Below, piece after piece: positions 9,101 to 20,183 of a stretch of DNA of 64,000 bases (its first letter is position 1; each line of letters starts with the position of its first letter). The stretch comes from JAXLYE01 sp046351595 (lineage in GTDB: Bacteria; Myxococcota_A; Polyangia; Palsa-1104; JAEUJZ01). The translations under genes were made by a program, and so were the position numbers. A model generated the notes under the pieces. That model worked only from the letters and a program-made list of their open reading frames with translations, was not told where the DNA came from and did not search any database. Location: assembly GCA_046351595.1 (NCBI GenBank), contig JAXLYE010000005.1:124001-188000 (forward strand), in the 5' to 3' direction.

Positions 9101-10122
9101 GTCGGCGCCGCGTTCTGGGCGATCACGGCCTGGCCGTAGCCGGTCGAGGACTCGGTGATCAGCGCGATGTCGTGCGGGTCGGCGCCGAGCGTCTCGGTGA
9201 GGTAGCAGAAGAACTCGGTCTGCAGCGCCTCGTCGGGGATGACCGTGGCGTGCATGCTGACGCGGCGCTGCGGCGTGCTGTGGCGCACAAGCTCGTGCTG
9301 GATCGCGGCGTTGGTGGCGCGGCCCGACAGGATGGTGAAGCTCTCGGCCGGGAACGCATCGAGCAGCGTCTCCAGCGACGCGGAGCCGCCGGAGAACGCC
9401 GGCCCGACGAGGCGCACCTCCTCGCAGCGCGCGCAGCGGCCGGTGCCTGGGGCGGCGGGCGGCTCGAGCTCCGCCAGCGCGCGCCGCAGCTCGCGCTGCT
9501 GCTCGACGGCGCGCGCGAACGCCGGCTTGTACGCGCCGGCCAGCGGCGACTCGCCGATCAGGTACAGCAGCATCAGCCGCCGCCGGCCGCTCGCCGGCGC
9601 CGGGACCACGTCCGGGGCCGCGCCGGGGGCCGGGCGCTGGAACAGGGCGACGCCGGGGACCTGCTCCTGGCAGCCGCCGCGGCGGCGGGCGCCGTCCCCG
9701 GACGGGGCCTCCCACGGCAGGTAGTAGCGATCCAGGGTGTGGCCGGTGGTTTCCAGCGCGCGCACCAGCGACTCGACGGTGCCGTCGAAGCCGAGGCGCG
9801 GCTCCGGCACCATCGCCAAGAGGAACGACAGCTCGAGGTCACCGCGCACCAGCGCCTGCGCCACGGCCGCCGTGTCGCTCCCCACCGGCAGCGCCAGCGC
9901 CTCGCCGAGCAGCCGCAGGGCGTCGCGCGGGCGGCACTCCGACTCGCTCGCTGCGGGCGCCGGCGACGCCGGGGGCTGGGCGACCGCGGCGGGCGCCGCA
10001 GCCGGTGGCGCCGCAGCTGCTGGCGCCGCAGCCGGTGGCGTCGCCGGCGGCGCGGCAGCACCACCGAGCAGGAGGACGGACAGCACGAGCAGCAGCGGGG
10101 CCAGAGGTCGCATCGTCCCCAT
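6196..10122 (-). CDS. Very large multi-pass membrane protein with periplasmic-binding-like N-terminal half, unknown function
   Basis: 1308 residues from ATG 10122 (a second ATG lies three codons on at 10113). A signal sequence (LAPLLLVLSVLLLGG) is followed by a long Ala/Pro linker. The first half looks exported: it alternates beta and helix segments such as RYVGIIATDVQDKLFLAQQI and VVLFTFESDILYTV, reminiscent of the periplasmic-binding-protein fold used by receptor/ABC sensor domains. The second half carries about ten hydrophobic segments (for example FLLVLFLPITTVYFFLVLIH and FLMISVWLFILGTLPITLYV), with a soluble stretch of some 200 residues before the last ones. I recognise no catalytic motif. 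No partner transporter ATPase is nearby. The ClpX-like gene lies 70 bp downstream on the same strand. Confidence 0.8.
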   Translation of the reverse strand: MGTMRPLAPLLLVLSVLLLGGAAAPPATPPAAAPAAAAPPAAAPAAVAQPPASPAPAASESECRPRDALRLLGEALALPVGSDTAAVAQALVRGDLELSFLLAMVPEPRLGFDGTVESLVRALETTGHTLDRYYLPWEAPSGDGARRRGGCQEQVPGVALFQRPAPGAAPDVVPAPASGRRRLMLLYLIGESPLAGAYKPAFARAVEQQRELRRALAELEPPAAPGTGRCARCEEVRLVGPAFSGGSASLETLLDAFPAESFTILSGRATNAAIQHELVRHSTPQRRVSMHATVIPDEALQTEFFCYLTETLGADPHDIALITESSTGYGQAVIAQNAAPTVPDARSQVLPGQRQPPQSARCRQPHRARLTLPVPLHVARLHNALVKSEGAARGDSESQPGAPRLPRVFDDSTRTDVIPTLSDRAVAATDRALAHILSTLSAEKIRYVGIIATDVQDKLFLAQQIRKYCPDVVLFTFESDILYTVPEARPYLKGMLVVSPYPLFTRNQLWSYPFRGHRQRIQFASDSDQGVFNAAVALIDPNEPLLEYSQAAPGVDSPRHRPAIWISAVGNETLFPLAFLKDYDDSGYLYISPNTESAQYQYAPYQQGALSLLLFVLGLGGVALSIGFWRVYYARSRQLRGPLRLLQVFRRCRFDFRLPVPLSTPGVATSRLTERSIGENEARRQPMFLLVLFLPITTVYFFLVLIHFMQLRDGNLALTVDEQRLSFWMQMWRHSGHIGIYGGMNWKVLFTGLFGSACEVVFLGIALDLVANYVAIDRRAELQERLCRFWDRQPPHRQGLLASLGLLAFLLLSMGLFALFVAFINRLQHDFNTLLFLRRCAQFAFGLSPLVPILLLTLGIQLWGYTHLVRIYLLERMTTVYLDVIAELEEEPSLRRHIVCIAAELQSPSRRMVTLGAAAAALFSGLIFSELVSLESSPWNIVFRFVIAALLTAIGYAFFRFLRLWLRVRSFLVALSHHPLSEAMGRMPSKLARTLGLILLEDMPEETARAVKLEHLRLILNHLVQLDEGRDLAPLLGSVDSSGELLAQLAELRALRPQVLRAPTPVPGAAPHPGHSDLEADADEGLLPEADPGLDSDAPGEQVLMQASRLLARVLRRFWSLRPLPGVLVASDHTGDKAGDKPAVQPNQAMLPAERNTADFYTELVPNSLHLWLRLAEDLLAVQVVSYINRLFPHLRNALLFCTFGFIAALATFSSYPFQPLRFLMISVWLFILGTLPITLYVLVQMNRDDVLSRLGRSEPGRVTFDRRFLSQIVLYGALPLLSLIATQFPGVRGVAFSWLESLLKALK

Positions 10123-10286
10123 CTTTCTCAGGTTGCACTCTGGAGCGGCGACCGGGCCGCGGTGGGCGGCGCGCCGGAAGCCCGGAGGCAGACGATATCA
10201 CTGCTCTGCGCGGTGCGGGGCTCGCCGGGTGCGGGGCTCACCGCGGGTGCGGGAGCGTGCGGGCGCTCGGGCCGCGCGGGCGGCTA

Positions 10287-12356
10287 CTAGACCCGCGACA
10301 GCTCGCCGCGCAGGAGCGTCGCCTGCGCGTTCAGATCCTGCACCGCGCGATCGAAGGCCGCGATCTGATCGCGGTGGCTGGTGGCGACGCGGCGCAGCAC
10401 CTCGAGCATGCCGCGCACGCGCTCGCCCTCGGCCAGGTGGCCGCGCTGCGAGCTCGCCAGGTCCTCCATCGAGCGTGTGACGCGGGCGAGCGTGTCGGTG
10501 ACCTGCACCATGCCGTCGCGCTGCTCCTTGGTCGTCTTGCTCAGCGCCTCGATGAGCTCGCGCATGCGCGTCACCTGGCGCTGCAGGTACTCGGCGCGGC
10601 GCGTCTGCTCGACCGCCTTGCTGGCGATCTCGTTGACGTGGCCCTGGACCTCCTGGATCGAGCGCGTGACGTACGCCGAGCTGCGCGCCTGTTCGTCGGT
10701 GGCAGCGGCGATCGACTTGGCCATCGCGGCGGAGTTTCGCAGCCGCGACAGGATGTCGGTCATGGTCCGCGCCGCCTCGCTCGACTGCGTCGCCCCGGTC
10801 TCGACGGCGTCGGCACCGGCGACCGCGGCGCGGCGGGCGGCGTGCGCGCCCTCGGCGACGGCCTGGATCAGGGTGTCGATGCTGCCGGCGGAGTTGGCGG
10901 TGCGCCGCGCCAGGTCCTTGATCTCGTCGGCGACGACGGCGAAGCCGCGGCCCTCGGCGCCGGCCTGCGCGGCGATGATGCTGGCGTTGAGCGCGAGCAG
11001 GTTGGTGCGCTGCGTGAGCTCGGTGATAAGGTGCAGGACGTCGCCGATCTCGCCGACGCGGCGCTCGAGATCCTCGGTGACCGAGCCGATGGCGCGCGAG
11101 GCCTCGCGGATGTGCTCGATGCCGGTCATGCTCTCGGTCAGCACGTGCGTGCCGCGCTCGGCGTCGACGCCCGCCTGCTCGGCCAGGCTGGCGGCGGTGA
11201 TGGCGGTTTCGCGCACGCGCGCGATCGAGTGCTTCATCTGCAGCATGGCGCTGGCCGTCGAGGCGGTGGTGTCCGACAGGGTATCGGCGTGCTTGGCGAT
11301 GTCGGTGGTGGCCGAGGAAACCTGCTGGATGCTGTCGTTGGCCAGCGTCACCACGCGCTCGGCCTCCTCGACGGTGGTGGTCGTCTCCTGCGTGGTGTTG
11401 GTCAGGCGCGTTCCGGTGTTGGCGGCGGTGCGCACGTCGTCGCGCGCGCCCTCGGCCTGGCGCACCACGGTGGTCAGCGCGTTCATGATGTCGCGCACCG
11501 ACTGCAGCGCCTCGTCGACGTCGCGGACCTGGGTGTTGATGCCGCGCTGCAGCGTGTTCTTGGCGTCGCCGACGTCGGCGGCGCTGCGCTCGACGGTGCG
11601 CGACGCGCTGGCGATGTGCGAGACGGCGTGCGACAGGCGCTCGGCCGCGGCGTCGAAGGCGCGCCCGACCAGGGTCAGCTCCTCGGGCATCAGCGCCGTG
11701 ATGCGGACCTTCAGGTCGCCGTTCTCCAGGCGCTGCGCGGCGTCGATCAGCTCGTCGGTGCGGCGGCCCATGCTGCCGATCAGCACCAGCGCCGCGATGA
11801 CGTACGCGATCAGCGAGCCGCCGAGCAGCGTCAGCGCGATGTACAGCGCGCTGCGGTACTCGCTGGTCTGGTTGCGCAGCGTCGCGCCGACCATGACCTC
11901 GGCGGTGGACAGGCCGGGGATGGCCTTGCGCACGACCATGACGTCATTGCCGACCAGGTTCTGCGGCGTGTCCGGCGACAGGCCCGAGACGCGCTGCCGG
12001 TCCATGAGCAGGCGCTTGAGCTCATCGCCCTCGCCGCCGGTACGCGCGCCGACCAGGCTGAAGTCGCCCTGGCGCACCAGCGCGAACAGCGTGTCCGGAT
12101 CGCTGGCCACGGCCTGGTTGAGCAGCGGCCCGATGGCGGCGTCGTCCCCGGCCCGCAGCGCCTCGGCGAGCGGCTGCGAGGCGGCGAGGTCGCCGGCACG
12201 CGCCTCGGCGGCCGAGCGCGCGAGCTTGCGCGACACGTCGCGCAGCCAGCTGTTGCTGACGACCGAGAGCGCGCTGATCAGGAACACCAGGATCAGCACG
12301 GGCGGCAGGAGGATCTTGATGCGAAAGCCTGCTTGGGGTCCGAACAGCAGCGTCAC
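10287..12356 (-). CDS. Methyl-accepting chemotaxis protein
   Basis: 689 residues. The order is a short cytoplasmic N-tail, TM1 at about residues 14-34, a periplasmic sensor of about 140 residues (probably a single cache-like domain), TM2 (LTLLGGSLIAYVIAALVLIG, around 175-195), a HAMP linker, and a long coiled-coil signalling domain. The hairpin tip is unmistakable: LLALNASIIAAQAGAEGRGF followed by AVVADEIKDLARRT, the binding site for CheA and CheW. It would sense a ligand and modulate a chemosensory kinase controlling motility or development. No che genes are in the window. It starts 27 bp after the urocanate hydratase stop and may be co-transcribed with it. Confidence 0.95.
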   Translation of the reverse strand: MTLLFGPQAGFRIKILLPPVLILVFLISALSVVSNSWLRDVSRKLARSAAEARAGDLAASQPLAEALRAGDDAAIGPLLNQAVASDPDTLFALVRQGDFSLVGARTGGEGDELKRLLMDRQRVSGLSPDTPQNLVGNDVMVVRKAIPGLSTAEVMVGATLRNQTSEYRSALYIALTLLGGSLIAYVIAALVLIGSMGRRTDELIDAAQRLENGDLKVRITALMPEELTLVGRAFDAAAERLSHAVSHIASASRTVERSAADVGDAKNTLQRGINTQVRDVDEALQSVRDIMNALTTVVRQAEGARDDVRTAANTGTRLTNTTQETTTTVEEAERVVTLANDSIQQVSSATTDIAKHADTLSDTTASTASAMLQMKHSIARVRETAITAASLAEQAGVDAERGTHVLTESMTGIEHIREASRAIGSVTEDLERRVGEIGDVLHLITELTQRTNLLALNASIIAAQAGAEGRGFAVVADEIKDLARRTANSAGSIDTLIQAVAEGAHAARRAAVAGADAVETGATQSSEAARTMTDILSRLRNSAAMAKSIAAATDEQARSSAYVTRSIQEVQGHVNEIASKAVEQTRRAEYLQRQVTRMRELIEALSKTTKEQRDGMVQVTDTLARVTRSMEDLASSQRGHLAEGERVRGMLEVLRRVATSHRDQIAAFDRAVQDLNAQATLLRGELSRV

Positions 12357-12383
12357 CGTGTCCTCATCCGCCGTGCGGCGGAG

Positions 12384-14201
<1,818 letters not shown>

Positions 14202-14286
14202 GGCCAGATACTACGGCATGTTATCACGTCCACATCGTCGACTCTACAGCCGGCCTGCCGCACCTCCTGGGGCGAGCCCTACGACG

Positions 14287-14892
<606 letters not shown>

Positions 14893-14942
14893 GGAAGGAA
14901 AGATAGCGGAAACTGGCTGCGGGCGCGGGCGCGGCGGGCGCG

Positions 14943-16052
14943 CTAGTAGCCCTCGACGGACTGGTTGCGCAGGAGCGGGCGCTCGTCGAGGTCGTCGCGC
15001 AGGCCGTTCTTGGTGACGAAGTCCGAGCGCGTCTCCGAGCAGGTCTTGCCGCGGCTGTTGCTGGCGAGGCGCTCGGGGCAGACGCGCTGGATGTACGCGA
15101 GGTCGGTCTCGGCGGCGAGGCTGTCGGCGCGCTCCCAGCGGGTGTGGCGGATGCAGACCGCGCCTTCCTGCGTCCACTCGGCCTCGAGCTGCCAGTCGGT
15201 GATGTCCTGGCTCTGGATGCCGAGCGGGTCCCAGACGTTGATCGGGGTGCCGTTGCGGGTGTGCGGCCTGCCGTCGCCGCAGTAGTCGGCGCGGACCATG
15301 CGGGTGCAGGCCTGGTGCCACGCCGCGAGCGGCTGGTTCCGGCACGTCTTGTCGTTGCTGAGGCACTCGGTCGCCGTGGCCCAGGGGCGGTAGCCCCAGA
15401 CCACGCACTTGCCGATGGCGGCGTGCTCGCAGGCGAAGGTGAACAGGCTGCTGTCGACGATCGGGGCGCCGGTGGTTTCGTTCCAGCGGTTGTGCAGGGC
15501 CACGGCGCGGTTGGGGCTGCCGTCGCTGCGTGTGCCGCACAGCGGGCTCCACTGGCTGCCGGAGCGCAGCGAGACGGTGTAGCGCACAAGGCCCGCGGCG
15601 TCGGTGTCGACGCGATCGATGCGCAGCGGCACCGTCACGTAGTCCGCGCCCATGCGCACCCGGCCGCCGAGCACGGCGCCCGTCAGCTCCGCGCCGCGCA
15701 GCAGCTGCCCGTCCGAGGAGCGGGTCGCCATGAGCACCGGCCCCTCGATCCGCGCGCCGCCCAGGTCCTTGCCGCCGAGAGAGATGCCGCTGTAGTAGAC
15801 GCCCTCGAGAGCCGGGGCGGTCGCGCTGTTGTAGTTGAACCCGTTGTAATTGATGCCGTTATAATTGAATCCGTTATAATTGAATCCGTTGTAATTGATA
15901 CCGTTGAAATTAATGCCGTTCAGGCTGATATCGTTATAATTTATCCCGCTCTGCGCGATCTCGGCCACCGCGTCCTCTGGCAGAGGCGGGCCGCACGCTG
16001 CCACGAGGGCGAGCGGGACGCTGCATAGGTAAATAAGGCTCTTCGTAAACAC
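14943..16052 (-). CDS. ADYC-domain lipoprotein with pentapeptide-like N-terminal repeats
   Basis: 369 residues. GTG at 16052 is chosen because a perfect AGGAGG lies 5 bp upstream and a lipoprotein signal follows at once (basic FTK, hydrophobic core, LVAAC with Cys20). Residues about 36-76 are eight near-identical five-residue repeats of the form NYNGF/NYNGI, like pentapeptide-repeat proteins. The rest is Cys-rich and contains MVRADYCGDGRPHTRNG near residue 252, the signature that names the ADYC domain family found in myxobacteria. Further Cys-containing blocks (FTFACEHAAIGKCVVWGYRP) suggest disulfides outside the cytoplasm. The role of the family is not established. The repeat block is far more AT-rich than the rest of the window. 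Confidence 0.85.
   Translation of the reverse strand: MFTKSLIYLCSVPLALVAACGPPLPEDAVAEIAQSGINYNDISLNGINFNGINYNGFNYNGFNYNGINYNGFNYNSATAPALEGVYYSGISLGGKDLGGARIEGPVLMATRSSDGQLLRGAELTGAVLGGRVRMGADYVTVPLRIDRVDTDAAGLVRYTVSLRSGSQWSPLCGTRSDGSPNRAVALHNRWNETTGAPIVDSSLFTFACEHAAIGKCVVWGYRPWATATECLSNDKTCRNQPLAAWHQACTRMVRADYCGDGRPHTRNGTPINVWDPLGIQSQDITDWQLEAEWTQEGAVCIRHTRWERADSLAAETDLAYIQRVCPERLASNSRGKTCSETRSDFVTKNGLRDDLDERPLLRNQSVEGY
15826..15945. repeat. Eight 15-bp tandem units, AT-rich, coding the pentapeptide repeats
   Basis: Consecutive units such as ccgttataattgaat start every 15 bp from 15826. Third positions are mostly A or T although the surrounding genes use G or C almost exclusively. The two units at 15856 and 15871 are identical, which implies recent duplication. 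Confidence 0.95.
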
Positions 16053-16324
16053 CCCAGCCTCCTCAAAGCACAAGCTATAGCTACCACCCTGAATAGTAGC
16101 TGACTCGCCGCGGGCCGGGCGGACGAACTTGTAAGGGGCCGAAAGCGGAACGGGTTTCGCCGCCCGCGAAAGAGCCCGAGGGGGCCCGAGGGAAACGGCG
16201 GCGCCGGGCCCGGGGCGTTCCCCGCAGCGCCTGGGGAACGGGGCTGCGCCAGGCCGTGTGGCCGCCGGGTCGCGCTGGGCGTCGGGCGGGTGTGCCGGCG
16301 CTCGCACCGGGTGACTACGTAGGG

Positions 16325-19300
16325 CTAGCGCGGAGCGGCCGGCGAGGGCGGCGGCTGGCCGGCGGGCGGCTGGCTGGCGGCGGGCGGGTAGCTCGCGCAG
16401 ATGCGCACGCCCAGGCCCGGGTCGCGGCTGGTGGGATCGACGACGTTGCGGTTGGTCGAGCGCTGCGCGACCGCGGACAGGAAGTAGCTGGCGCTGCGCA
16501 GCACCATCTCGTCGGGGCGCAGCCGCGAGCGGGTCCACTCCAGGGCGTTGCCGGCCATGTCGAGCAGGCCGAAGGGGCTGGTGGAGGCGGGGTAGCTGCC
16601 GACCTCGTCGGGGCCCATGGCGGCGGTGTCGCGGCCGTAGGTCAGGTCGAAGTTGGCGTCCTGCGGGTCGAGCTGGTCGCCGTGCGGCCACTCGCGCTCG
16701 TCGGCGCCGCGCGCCGCGCGCTCCCACTCCCACTCGTCGCAGAGGCGGGCGCCGGGGACGCGGCCGGTGGAGTCGAGCCAGGCGGCGTAGGTCTTTGCGT
16801 CCTGCGCGGTGACGCCACCGACGGGGAAGCGCAGCCAGCTCTGGCGGGCGCGGAGCTTGCGGCCGGGGTAGACGATGGGCTCGTCGCTGCGCGCCACCAG
16901 CCGCTCGGAGACTGGCTGCAGGGTCAGCTGCCACGCGCCGCCCGGCAGCTCGGTGAGCTCGACGCCCCCGACGAGCGCGCCCTTGGCGACCTTGGCGACG
17001 AGCTTCAGGCGCTCGGCCGGCGGCTGGGCGCGCAGGAAGTCGAGCCACTCGCCGTAGGTGGTTTCGTGGCGGGCGATGAGGTAGGGGCCGGTGCTGACCT
17101 CGTGCAGCGGCACCGTCGACAGGAAGCTCTTGCGCATCGCCTCCTCGGTGGCGGAGCCGAACAGGAAGCGGCCGGCGGGGATGAAGACGAAGCCGGGCGG
17201 CACCTGATCGACACGCGGCAGCGGCACCTCCAGGCGCAGCGGCTGGCCGCGGCCGACCACGAACGGGTAGCGGACCTCGACCCGGCCCGGCGCGCTCAGC
17301 GTCAGAAGGTACGAGCCCGGCGCCAGCCGCTGCGGCGCAAGCGGCGCGGCCCCGAGCTCGCGCAGGTCGACCAGCTTGAGCTTGTGCTGCGCGTCGCTCT
17401 GGTAGCGGCCGATGGCGATCAGCGCGCCCGGTGGATCCGTGACCACCGTGACCTCGCCTGGCTGGTTGAGCAGCTGCTGGCGCGCGCCGCTGGTGTCGTA
17501 CAGCGAGAGGCGCTCGATGAGGTCCTGGGCCTGGGTGCTGCGGCGGTCCCGCTCGGCGCCCAGGGCGCGCTTGTACAGGACGTCGGCCAAAAGCTCGCGC
17601 GAGGCGGTGCTGCTGTTGTCGGCGGTCAGCGCCGCCTCGAAGGTCTGGCTGGCGCGGCTGAACAGGCGGTCAACCTCGACGGCGGCGGCCTGCGCCTTCT
17701 GCCACAGCTCCTCGCCGGCCTCGAGCTTCTGGGCGTCGAAGGCGGCGAAGGCGCGGCGGCGCAGCTCGTCGACCTCGCGGCTGCGCAGCTCCGCGGTCGC
17801 CAGCTCGCCGCGCCCCTGCTCGAGGTGGGCCGTGACCTTGCGCGCCAGGCTGCGCTGCGCCGCGTACTCGGCGACGCCGTAGACCGCGGTGGCGAGCAGC
17901 GGCAGCGACGCCAGGATCGCGTTGCGCTGCAGCTGCCGCCGCCGCGCCCGGCGCCTCGACGCCTGCACGAACTCGGCCTCGCGCGGGCCGATCTCGCCCG
18001 GCTCGAGCAGCTCCAGGTCCTGCAGCTGGCGCTGGCCCCACAGCCCCTCGCGCGCGCGGCCGATGCGCCGCCACTCGGCCGCGGCCTGCTCCAGGCGCTG
18101 CCGCACGGCGCGGCTCTCGGCGTACTCCTCGAGCCAGCGGCGCAGCGTGCCCCAGCCGCGGATCAGCGCCTCGTGCGCGACCTCGTAGGCGGCGCCCTCG
18201 GCGGTGTCACCGGCGACGAGCAGGCGGCCGCGCACCAGCGCCTCGAGCGCCGGCCGCGCCGACGGGTCTGCGCCGAGCAGCTCCTCCTCGGTGCGGCGGG
18301 CGCGCGTGCCCTCGAGCGTGACGAGGCTCATCAGGATGCGGCGGGCGCTGGTGCGCTGCGCCGGCGGCAGCGAGCTTAAGACCAGGTCGGCGTGCCGCGC
18401 CAGCGCGCCCGAGACGCCGCCGATCGCGCGCAGCGCCGCCGCGGTGATGCGGTTGCCCTCGCGCGCCTCCCAAAGCTCCGCCAGCGCGAACTGCAGGAGC
18501 GGCAGCCCGCCGTCGGTGCGCGCCGTGGTCTCGACCAGCTCGTTGACCAGCGCCGGCGACTCGAAGGCCACGCCCTTTGCGTGCGCGGGGCCGACCACCA
18601 CCTCGCGGATCTTGTCCGGCCCGAGCGGCCGCAGGATGTACAGCGAGCGCGAGACCACGTCGCCGATGCCGGGCAGCATGGCGATGCGCCCGAGGTAGTC
18701 GCTGCGCGCCGTCACCAGGAGCCGCGCCGCCGGCGTGCGTGTGAGCAGCGCGCCCAGCGCCTCGCCGACGATCTGCGCCTCCTCGGGCGCGGCCAGGGTC
18801 GAGAGCTCCTCGAGCTGATCGACGAACAGCAGCACGCCGGTGCTGCTGCCGGCGGCGTTCAGGGTGCGCAGCAGCGAGCCGGGGCTCTGCCGGAGCTCCG
18901 CGGTCAGCGCCTCCTCGAGCCGCCCGAGCGCCGGCGCCAGCGCCGCGGCCAGCGCGCGCAGCGGGTTTCTGCCCGGCACCAGGGTCACGTGCTGCCAGGT
19001 GCGGCCGTCGCCGAGCGCGCCCTCGCTGATCAGCGGCAGGATGCCGGCGCGGCACAGCGACGACTTGCCGACGCCGCTCTCGGCGGCGATGAGGATGCAG
19101 GGCTCGGTGCGCAGGCGCTCGATCAGGGTGCCGATCTCGCTGCGGCGGCCGAAGAACAGGGCGCGGTGCTCGGCCTCGAACGGCAGCAGGCCGCGGTAGG
19201 GGTTGCCCTCGGGCAGGACCAGCGCGCCGGAGCCCGGAGACAGCTGCTCCAGCGCGTCGCGCAGCTCCTCGCCCGAGGCGAAGCGCGCCGCCGGATCGGG

Positions 19301-20158
19301 CTGCATGCAGCGCTCGAGCAGGTTGTACAGGCGCGGATCCATGGTGCCGCGGTGCATCGCCCGCTTGTCCGGCGAGTCGCTCGGCAGCACGCCCGTGCAC
19401 AGCTCGAACAGCAGCACGCCGAAGGCGTAGACGTCCGAGCGCGCCGTCGCGGGCTCGCCGCGCAGCACCTCGGGCGCGCGGTAGGCGGGATCGGGGACCT
19501 CGACGGGGATCGGCGGCTGCGGCTCCGGCTGCGGCCTCGACTCGGGGGCGCTCCGGGGCTCGGCGCCGCCAGGCTCGCCCGGGGGCAGGATCTCGGGCGT
19601 GCTGGCGCTCGGGCTGGCGGGCGGCTCGGGCGGCACCGCGGTGACGCCGATCAGGTCGCCCAGGCCGAGGTCGAGCAGCTTGATCTCGCCGTCGCTGCTG
19701 CGCATGACCGAGCTCGGCCGGAGGTCGCGGTGCAGCACGCCCTGGCGGTGCGCCGCCGCCAGCCCGCGCGCGATGCCGAGGCCGATGTGCAGCGCCTCGC
19801 GCGTCGAGATCGGCCGCGGCAGCGCCTGCAGCACCGTGCCGCGCACATACTCCGAGACGATGAAGGGCCAGCCGTCGACCTCGCCGATGCGGTGCACGGT
19901 GGCGATGTTGGGGTGCTGCAGCCGCGCCGCGGCGCGCGCCTCGCCAAAGAAGCGCTCGCGACCGAGGATGTCGCCGGGCGAGACGGGCACGAACCGGATC
20001 ACCACCGGCCGCTCGACGACCACGTCCTGCCCGACGCAGATCAGGCCGCGCGCCCCGGTGCGGTGGGTCCACAGCACGCGGTAGCCGTCGAACAGCTTCG
20101 GCGGCTGCCACTCACTCTCGGTCCCTGTTGCCCCTTGTCTCATATGAAAGTCCTTCAC
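16325..20158 (-). CDS. Pseudokinase-nSTAND1 ATPase-FGE/SUMF1 fusion protein
   Basis: 1277 residues; an in-frame ATG at codon 6 is an alternative start. Residues about 26-290 have a Ser/Thr kinase fold but key positions are lost: the glycine loop reads THRTGARG, the VAIK Lys is Arg55 (VVIRF), and HRDxxPxN is HRDLRPSS with Ser150 in place of Asn; the DFG position is DLG (163-165). Next comes an nSTAND1-type block (NPYRGLLPF, FFGRRSEI) with Walker A AAESGVGKSS near residue 362 and Walker B LLFVDQLEE. After a winged-helix-like region come one TM helix, a coiled coil and a PEGA-like stretch, then a C-terminal FGE/SUMF1-like domain (GRFLFGSA, ARLCDEWEWERAARG, DMAGNALEW) lacking the enzyme's catalytic Cys residues. 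It lies 25 bp after its active paralog and is probably its signalling partner. Confidence 0.88.
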   Translation of the reverse strand: MKDFHMRQGATGTESEWQPPKLFDGYRVLWTHRTGARGLICVGQDVVVERPVVIRFVPVSPGDILGRERFFGEARAAARLQHPNIATVHRIGEVDGWPFIVSEYVRGTVLQALPRPISTREALHIGLGIARGLAAAHRQGVLHRDLRPSSVMRSSDGEIKLLDLGLGDLIGVTAVPPEPPASPSASTPEILPPGEPGGAEPRSAPESRPQPEPQPPIPVEVPDPAYRAPEVLRGEPATARSDVYAFGVLLFELCTGVLPSDSPDKRAMHRGTMDPRLYNLLERCMQPDPAARFASGEELRDALEQLSPGSGALVLPEGNPYRGLLPFEAEHRALFFGRRSEIGTLIERLRTEPCILIAAESGVGKSSLCRAGILPLISEGALGDGRTWQHVTLVPGRNPLRALAAALAPALGRLEEALTAELRQSPGSLLRTLNAAGSSTGVLLFVDQLEELSTLAAPEEAQIVGEALGALLTRTPAARLLVTARSDYLGRIAMLPGIGDVVSRSLYILRPLGPDKIREVVVGPAHAKGVAFESPALVNELVETTARTDGGLPLLQFALAELWEAREGNRITAAALRAIGGVSGALARHADLVLSSLPPAQRTSARRILMSLVTLEGTRARRTEEELLGADPSARPALEALVRGRLLVAGDTAEGAAYEVAHEALIRGWGTLRRWLEEYAESRAVRQRLEQAAAEWRRIGRAREGLWGQRQLQDLELLEPGEIGPREAEFVQASRRRARRRQLQRNAILASLPLLATAVYGVAEYAAQRSLARKVTAHLEQGRGELATAELRSREVDELRRRAFAAFDAQKLEAGEELWQKAQAAAVEVDRLFSRASQTFEAALTADNSSTASRELLADVLYKRALGAERDRRSTQAQDLIERLSLYDTSGARQQLLNQPGEVTVVTDPPGALIAIGRYQSDAQHKLKLVDLRELGAAPLAPQRLAPGSYLLTLSAPGRVEVRYPFVVGRGQPLRLEVPLPRVDQVPPGFVFIPAGRFLFGSATEEAMRKSFLSTVPLHEVSTGPYLIARHETTYGEWLDFLRAQPPAERLKLVAKVAKGALVGGVELTELPGGAWQLTLQPVSERLVARSDEPIVYPGRKLRARQSWLRFPVGGVTAQDAKTYAAWLDSTGRVPGARLCDEWEWERAARGADEREWPHGDQLDPQDANFDLTYGRDTAAMGPDEVGSYPASTSPFGLLDMAGNALEWTRSRLRPDEMVLRSASYFLSAVAQRSTNRNVVDPTSRDPGLGVRICASYPPAASQPPAGQPPPSPAAPR

Positions 20159-20183
20159 GAGGGCGAGCCCTCGATCCTGTCCC

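Noticed and set aside
14943..17048. Extension of the ADYC gene to an upstream start at 17048
   Set aside because: The upstream part is antisense-like noise over the pseudokinase gene; AGGAGG and a lipoprotein signal fix the start at 16052.
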